Shown: piece by piece, positions 55,482 to 64,000 of the stretch | Layout of the letters: each line of letters begins with the position of its first letter | Numbering within the stretch: position 1 is the first letter of the stretch | From: Phoronis australis | Taxonomy: Eukaryota; Phoronida; Phoronidae | DNA: 64,000 nt | Reading direction: 5' to 3' | Assembly (NCBI GenBank): GCA_002633005.1 | Contig: NMRA01000037.1 | Location: 62,001-126,000 of the forward strand | Notes under the pieces: generated by a model | What the model saw: only the letters and a program-made list of their open reading frames with translations | The model's database searches: none | Told to the model about the DNA's origin: nothing | Made by a program: the position numbers and the translations under genes

Positions 55482-57440
55482 TGTCACGCGTTGTTGTAAA
55501 CAGTCTTCCGTTTTGGATTTGCTATTTTCAAAACTTGTTCCAGCTTTTTAAAACGAAATGGAAAAGAATTGTGCAATTCAATGCAGTGTTGTTAGTTATC
55601 ATATGTGCCTTTTGTTTAAGTTAGGCATCTGTATAAATATGAAATTCTGAAATCGGCATGGAAAACATTTTTAAGTCTGGTCCAGGTTCTAGTCCCAGTT
55701 GGGGCAGATATCTTTTCAGACTTGTATCCATTAGGTTATGTGATGTGGCCACGCAGGGCATGCTGACCAGACTTAAAAATGTTGGCAATAAGTTGGAAAT
55801 AATTAACAAATCAACATTTGTCCCACACAGCGCTAATTAGGTCAAGCCAGAATTGCCATCTTCGTACTAGGATAAATCGAAGTCGTGTTGGATCTTGCTA
55901 TTGAAGCAAGCAGTGTACTCCATTCGGTTCGTAGTATTAAAAAGCCAAAAACCAAGAGTACCACCCCAAAACATGAAGCAAAGCTGATTTGAAAATGGCG
56001 TTGTGTGGGGCTTTTACATGTTGCTTCAAAGCAAACAAATTGCTTATCGTAATTAGTCGAGTGTGTATTTAGAACAACCTTGTATGTGAAAAATGCAACT
56101 ATAACCCAGCATTCCGTCAAACTAACTTTAGATTTGAACCACCTGTCACTCCAAGATTCACTCTACTTGTTCCTTAGCCGTATGATGTTTTCTGGGCTTG
56201 GAAAGAGCCGACGGTTCATTATTGCTAGAGATAGTCCTTGGGGATTAAAATGAGTCGCCATCGCGGCTAGCCAACTTGTGGAGTCTGGTCTTGAGCAATG
56301 ACCAACTGTCAGTTCTTTTAACCATTTCTCATTTGACAAAGAAGGTGCAGTTTGAGACCAGTTTCAACGTCAAGTGGTCTCAATCAAGTTAGGTTTTTGT
56401 CACGGTAATAGAGTTCATGGTAGCTGAAGGTGTCCACAAATGCCATTTCCTTCTGTAAAAAAGGTCATCAGATAAGTTGTTTAATTTTGACTTTGTATTC
56501 TCTGTCTATGTATTCATTACTTGTAAGTTATATGCATTTATTGTTGCTTTGTGAGTCACAAAGGAGAGTTGCCAACCACTGCATTTATCAGTCTTTGGAA
56601 CAGTTCTGTTTTAAGTTTGGGTTTGTAACCCAAATTAATGTACAATGAAAAGTGACTGTCATATTTTCTTCTCTTGGGAAATGTTCACCAGTGTGCTATT
56701 CAAAAAGGTCAAAGATGGGGGTCCCTTGTAAAAAACCTGGACTTAGAACTGTTTCCTGTTCTCAAAATTGTGTTTTCTCAAATTAATCAGTCACTTGTGT
56801 TCTTTCAGATTTCGATATTTATAACTTTGTATAAATTTTCCTATATTTTAGAAAAACTCTCGTTTTAATTTTGTACAGATATTAATGATGTCTTAAAATT
56901 TTGTTATTACTAGAAAGTGTCTACCTATTATTGACCTTGATACTGTTGTACTGTGCATTTATATGTGAAACTGTAACATTTGTCATTAAATATCAAGTCT
57001 GTTTTGTATATGCATGATATGCTTCACCAGAACATGTTAAACGTGAACAAAGCTATTTTTATATGCCTTGGAATAAATAAGTAATATTCTTGGTAACATG
57101 ACGTTTCTTAATAGCAAAATTACTGTATTTGTCTGCGAAGTTGAGTTAGTGCATTGTAACAACCCAAGTGCTCCCGATTTCACTGTCAAGAATACTAACT
57201 TTTCAGTTGGACCAAATGCTGCAATTAAACTGAATTGAACTTGTGCCTCACTCCAACTGGAAGTAATTTTTTGCCTTGGGAAGAACGACTGCTCTTTGTT
57301 GATTGACAATTCAGGTAAATCTGGATGGATAGTCATTTTATACATTGGAAAGCAATTGGGTTGGTCAGTGGACCTTCTTCGGAGTGTGTGACACAAATAG
57401 CAGAATCGTAACAAAGAATAACATTGGACTGCACTAGTAT
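55482..57440 (+). other. USF3 3' UTR and downstream sequence
   Basis: No coding exon is seen. AATAAA at 57072-57077 is a plausible poly(A) signal, giving a 3' UTR of about 1.6 kb. A decayed copy of the GTGATGTGGCC repeat lies at 55735-55765 and a GAGACC-type hairpin repeat near 56205-56320. Confidence 0.5.
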
Positions 57441-57444
57441 TTTG

Positions 57445-57683
57445 CAGGGCTTGGAATTTTCCTCTTTTAAGAGGATTTTCTCTTTTGGTTTTGATTTCCT
57501 CTTATTCGATTTTCTGTTTCCTCTTTTTCCTCTTTTTATCATTATGACTTTATTCATACAAAAGTGTTTACTTCAGGTAAAAGTTACCACACAAAAATAT
57601 TACTATCACAAAAGTCTATTTGAGGAACAATATTTCACTTGGAAGATTTTCCTCTTTTTTGCCATTGTTCATTCCAAGCCCGG
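57445..57683 (+). mobile_element. CAGGGCTTGGAA-family element between USF3 and the zinc-finger gene
   Basis: The 239-bp element has ends CAGGGCTTGGAA and TTCCAAGCCCGG. A perfect 6-bp target duplication ATTTTG lies at 57439-57444 and 57684-57689. The left subterminal region repeats TTTCCTCTTTT and the right one ends in CCTCTTTTTTGCCATTG. Non-coding. Confidence 0.92.
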
Positions 57684-57699
57684 ATTTTGAAGCAGTATC

Positions 57700-58630
57700 T
57701 TGGTGAAAAAACCATGTAGTTAGGGGCTCTAGTCGATGTTAAGCAAGACACAGACAGTTTTTACTGAATACTTGATATTTCCTGAGATAACCATTTTGAA
57801 TAACAAACATGAACACAAAGCAGAAATTTACTATTCTTTACCCAAAGTAAACAATATTATACTGAAAGTTTACATAAAGAATCCCTGAGTCACTCCCTTT
57901 GAGCTGGAGGTTATCGACCTCTTGACTAATTTTGGCACATAATCATGCACTATATAACAAATTAACAATCATCCCTGCCACGCTGGCAAACATTTATAGA
58001 AAATAAAATGATACAGTATATTAAGCGAATATGTAAACCTCAGCAGCAAGTTAGTATCCTTGTCACCCAAAATTCACGATTGCATGCAGTGCAAAGAATG
58101 ACAAATTTCACAATTCCCAATAATGGCAGGATTTCAAGCAGTCGTATGCAGCATTCTCTACTTCAGAATGGATGTAAGCAAAGAAAAAATGCCACAGGGT
58201 TACTAATTAGGCTTATTCATTCTCAGGTGATGCTAAATTGCGTAAGCTGCCACAGGTGTCTAGAGTGTTGTCACAAATCATAACTAAAGATAATAGGCAT
58301 GATCACAAGATCCGTACACTAATTGGGTCCACAGAGCAACATGACGTTCGTTGTATGTAACAGAACCAGAAGTCAACCGTGCTGCACTTTTAACTGCGAC
58401 ACAAACAACCCAAAAATTTTAACTACCTACAGATATATTGCTTTACTACACAGTTCAACACATGCTTACTGATAACTTCTTATCACAATGTAGGGATAGG
58501 GTATAATTCACTAACATTATCTCAGTGTTGTCAAACCTTTTCTAGCCTATAATGCTGAGAAATACAGCGGTTGAAGAAGTTAGAATTACTTCAAATAAGT
58601 AAAATATTTTATACACCAATTACAACTAAG
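57700..58630. other. Intergenic gap between convergent USF3 and zinc-finger genes
   Basis: No conserved frame, RNA gene or clear repeat is seen. Part of it is probably the 3' UTR of the zinc-finger gene. Confidence 0.5.
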
Positions 58631-58634
58631 AATG

Positions 58635-58710
58635 TCTTCTCAGTTACTGAATGAAGACTTGAACATTTCAGTAACTGAATGAAGACTTGAACATGTCAGT
58701 AACTGAATCA
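58635..58710. repeat. Short tandem repeat, unit about 30 bp
   Basis: Units built on CAGTAACTGAATGAAGACTT and GAACAT repeat two to three times just downstream of the zinc-finger stop codon, probably within its 3' UTR. Confidence 0.85.
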
Positions 58711-58773
58711 GACTCTGACAAGGACACAGGCAAGAGTGAGCTATTTGCACTGGCAAAGTCTTCACATTTCAGA

Positions 58774-63658
<4,885 letters not shown>

Positions 63659-64000
63659 GTTCAGGCTTTATGACCAACAATCCCGATACAACTTGTGTGG
63701 AAAATTCTGAAGTAAAATTAGAAAAGTTACAGAGATATAATTGATATTTTAATCTGTTTATAGGCACTAGTACTCATTACCAGTTGACTTAGCAGATCTC
63801 AGGATTGAGGTAATCCGTGTTAATTAAATGATGACCATTCATTATTCAAAGCACAGAATCCATAATCCACCTGGCACCAACACAAACACAAACACTTCAA
63901 TCACCATGATGAGCTCCATTCGCAATGCTACACTGTTCAGTGACTTTAATAACAGCACCTTATGTTAGTAAATAATATGCGACATTTATATTCGGGAAAA
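63659..64000. other. Upstream region of the zinc-finger gene
   Basis: This should hold the 5' UTR and promoter of the minus-strand zinc-finger gene. I see no TATA box or other motif I can defend. Confidence 0.4.

Overview
The window is nuclear DNA of a multicellular animal. It is AT-rich, its genes are split by GT-AG introns of about 0.2 to 9 kb, and it is full of short interspersed elements. A dynein-arm assembly factor, a USF3-type bHLH factor, complex I NDUFV3 and a ribosomal-protein gene hosting a SNORD35-type snoRNA all point to a bilaterian with motile cilia. I think an invertebrate is likely (deuterostome or spiralian), but the sequence alone does not settle the phylum. A single N inside a poly-T run near 26747 shows this is assembled genomic sequence.

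Layout, left to right. (1) Positions 1-43, minus strand: a possible first coding exon of a gene leaving the window. (2) 4092-7194, minus: RPS11 in four coding exons, with two related SNORD35-like C/D snoRNA copies in successive introns. (3) 7499-8744, plus: NDUFV3, head-to-head with RPS11 and sharing a 304-bp promoter interval. (4) 10173-21826, minus: CWF19L1 in 13 exons; its first intron holds a tRNA-derived repeat and a large foldback element. (5) 22208-33134, plus: DNAAF3 in 15 exons, head-to-head with CWF19L1 (381 bp between start codons). (6) 35422-55481, plus: a USF3-like bHLH-zipper gene with six coding exons, a 9-kb first intron and a 5.5-kb last exon. (7) 58774-63658, minus: a six-finger C2H2 zinc-finger gene in six coding exons, convergent with USF3. 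I assembled every spliced model by hand from homology, reading phase and splice sites; all phases close.

The genes do not form one pathway. They are core housekeeping functions (translation, respiration, RNA processing), ciliary assembly and two transcription factors. The regulatory layout is the common theme: two bidirectional promoters, YY1-like ATGGCG motifs at several 5' ends, and short uORFs before DNAAF3 and USF3.

The accessory content is mostly non-autonomous DNA elements. The clearest is a family of four copies with 12-bp ends of the type CAGGGCTTGGAA and 6-bp target duplications. Others are a hAT-like 140-bp element in RPS11 intron 1, an 819-bp element at 9284-10102, several hairpin elements, and a 686-bp foldback whose two arms each carry a CTCF-like core. 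The most unusual local structure is in CWF19L1 exon 5, where the 5' splice site is embedded in a 21-bp tandem repeat. That repeat lays down several further GTAAGT/GTAAAT donors, each exactly seven codons apart in an open frame.
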